Source: Cunninghamia lanceolata (taxonomy: Eukaryota; Streptophyta; Pinopsida; Cupressales; Cupressaceae). From it: DNA of 64,000 nt. Below the pieces are notes generated by a model. That model was not told the origin of the DNA. It made no database searches and saw only the letters and a program-made list of their open reading frames with translations. Shown here piece by piece: positions 62,832 through 64,000 of this stretch (within the stretch, counting starts at the first letter, position 1; every line of letters begins with the position of its first letter). The stretch covers positions 14,514,501 to 14,578,500 of the forward strand of contig BSBN01000140.1 of the NCBI GenBank assembly GCA_027924645.1, in the 5' to 3' direction. A program made the position numbers and the translations under genes.

Positions 62832-64000
62832 ATACTTCTCTTATTTTCCTTGAGAGTCCTATGAATTGCCAGATGAATTATGACATGGTATATTAGATGA
62901 TGCATGTTCATTAGGACTTACCACCTATTAGCACTACTAGATCAAACAAGGGAGGTTTGCAAATATCATTAGACATTGTTAATATTTAAATGTTGAGGTG
63001 GGATGAGTCTACCACATATAGTGAGAGATTTACTATAATTACCATGATTCCCATGATATTTTCCTTTCAACTCATCCAACCTATCATTAAATCCCAACCA
63101 CTAGTCTTACCTAATCTCAAATATGGTAGACCATCATTGATCATGGCTTTCTATTTTAGTTCCATTATCCACTTATCTTTTAATAATTTAGTTGTTCTTT
63201 TATAAACCACTCCTTGGGGGCATGACCACAACATTCCTTTTGTGCTTCATCATTTGATTCTAGCTACTACTTTATAGTGGTTTTCTAATCATCTTCTTCT
63301 CTTATGCCTAATTAGTACAATCTATTTTTATCATCACTTCCTTTCACTAAGAATCATTACCAAATCTACTTGATCCACATTGGCAACCTTTTATAGTGGC
63401 CATCCATCATTTTTTTCATCATTTATCCTTGACCACCCTTTGGGACATGACCCAGAATGTTCCCCTTTCTCATCACTTCTTCATGCCATCACTTGGTGGC
63501 ATGAGACCCAATTTCCCTTTTTAATATCAACCTCAACCTAAGGTAGAACCAAATCATTTTCACCTTTTGAAACTAATCAAACTAAAATTGAAATATATAA
63601 TATAATAACTTAAAAAAAAAGCAATATAAACAAAATAGTAACTTAATCAATCTAATTAATCACCATTCTACTTGTCATACATTGACTAGCTTTTCTTACT
63701 TTGTTCTTTCACTAGTCAATATAATAGAGGGCATTGGTTATATCATAGCTCAATATCACTTGCCTATTTCAATCTTGAAACCAATTCAACCAAGAAACTA
63801 AGTGAAAGGAAATTGTATAAAAATATACCATTTCCATAGAACCCTCATGTGAGAAACAATTACAAAATAGTATTCAAAATCCACAATACAAAAGAATAGT
63901 AAAGCATACCACAAGATAACGCCATATATACCCTAGGAAAACAATTTCAATGGAAAAACCTACCCTACAAAATCACACATGAAACTCAAAGTATTACTTC
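62832..64000. other. Non-coding right flank
   Basis: AT-rich, no coding signal. Three loosely similar GGGGCATGACC / GGGACATGACC / GGTGGCATGAGACC segments near 63217, 63445 and 63490 hint at an old degenerate repeat. Nothing else recognised. Confidence 0.5.

Overview
This window looks like intergenic DNA from a large, repeat-rich plant genome. It is AT-rich, I recognise no intact cellular gene, and almost all the structure is old LTR retroelements inserted into one another. A gymnosperm is my best guess, from the very long LTRs, the nested decayed elements and the large non-pol passenger ORFs; this is inference, not proof.

Layout, left to right. (1) 1-3267: mostly featureless AT-rich DNA, with a broken minus-strand acidic ORF and two perfect palindromes. 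(2) 3268-25510: element A, a minus-strand, heavily deleted Ty3/gypsy element. LTR pairs lie at 3268-3913 and 24764-25510, and a gag-protease remnant at 23788-24392. (3) Element B, 6024-23521, sits inside A. It is a plus-strand 17.5-kb Ty3/gypsy element with 5.1-kb LTRs, a 5-bp target duplication (GTTCT/GCTCT), gag, protease, an extra archaeal-type RNase H placed before RT, RT, RNase H and integrase. It is full of in-frame stops, nearly all TAG. (4) 25511-29205: element D, a minus-strand solo LTR related to B's LTRs, apparently flanked by ATACT duplications. (5) About 31.3-34.1 kb: a decayed minus-strand ORF of unknown function. (6) About 34287-54243: element C, a minus-strand LTR element with a recognisable gag just inside its right LTR, a long unknown acidic coding stretch and no pol. 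Its interior also carries an opposite-strand passenger ORF at 41953-45465, preceded by an array of ten imperfect palindromes at 41271-41821. (7) 55413-62831: element E, a copia-type non-autonomous element. It has an exact initiator-Met PBS, a classic PPT, a gag remnant with four tandem zinc knuckles, and a ~1050-codon ORF of unknown function where pol should be. (8) 62832-64000: non-coding flank.

How it fits together. Only B carries its own polymerase and integrase, all now broken. C and E have lost or never had pol; each carries a long ORF that is not a known retroelement protein. The 31-34 kb minus-strand ORF and the 42-45 kb plus-strand ORF share two aligned motif blocks, so they are divergent members of one family. 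The 58-61 kb ORF in E may be a more remote member. All reading frames here are damaged. LTR divergence of B and of E, counted by eye over about 240 bp each, is roughly 8%, so the two insertions are of similar age.

The most unusual signals are the ten-palindrome array, the passenger-ORF family, the TAG-skewed decay of B, and an in-phase A AAA AAC heptamer at B's protease/RNase H junction.
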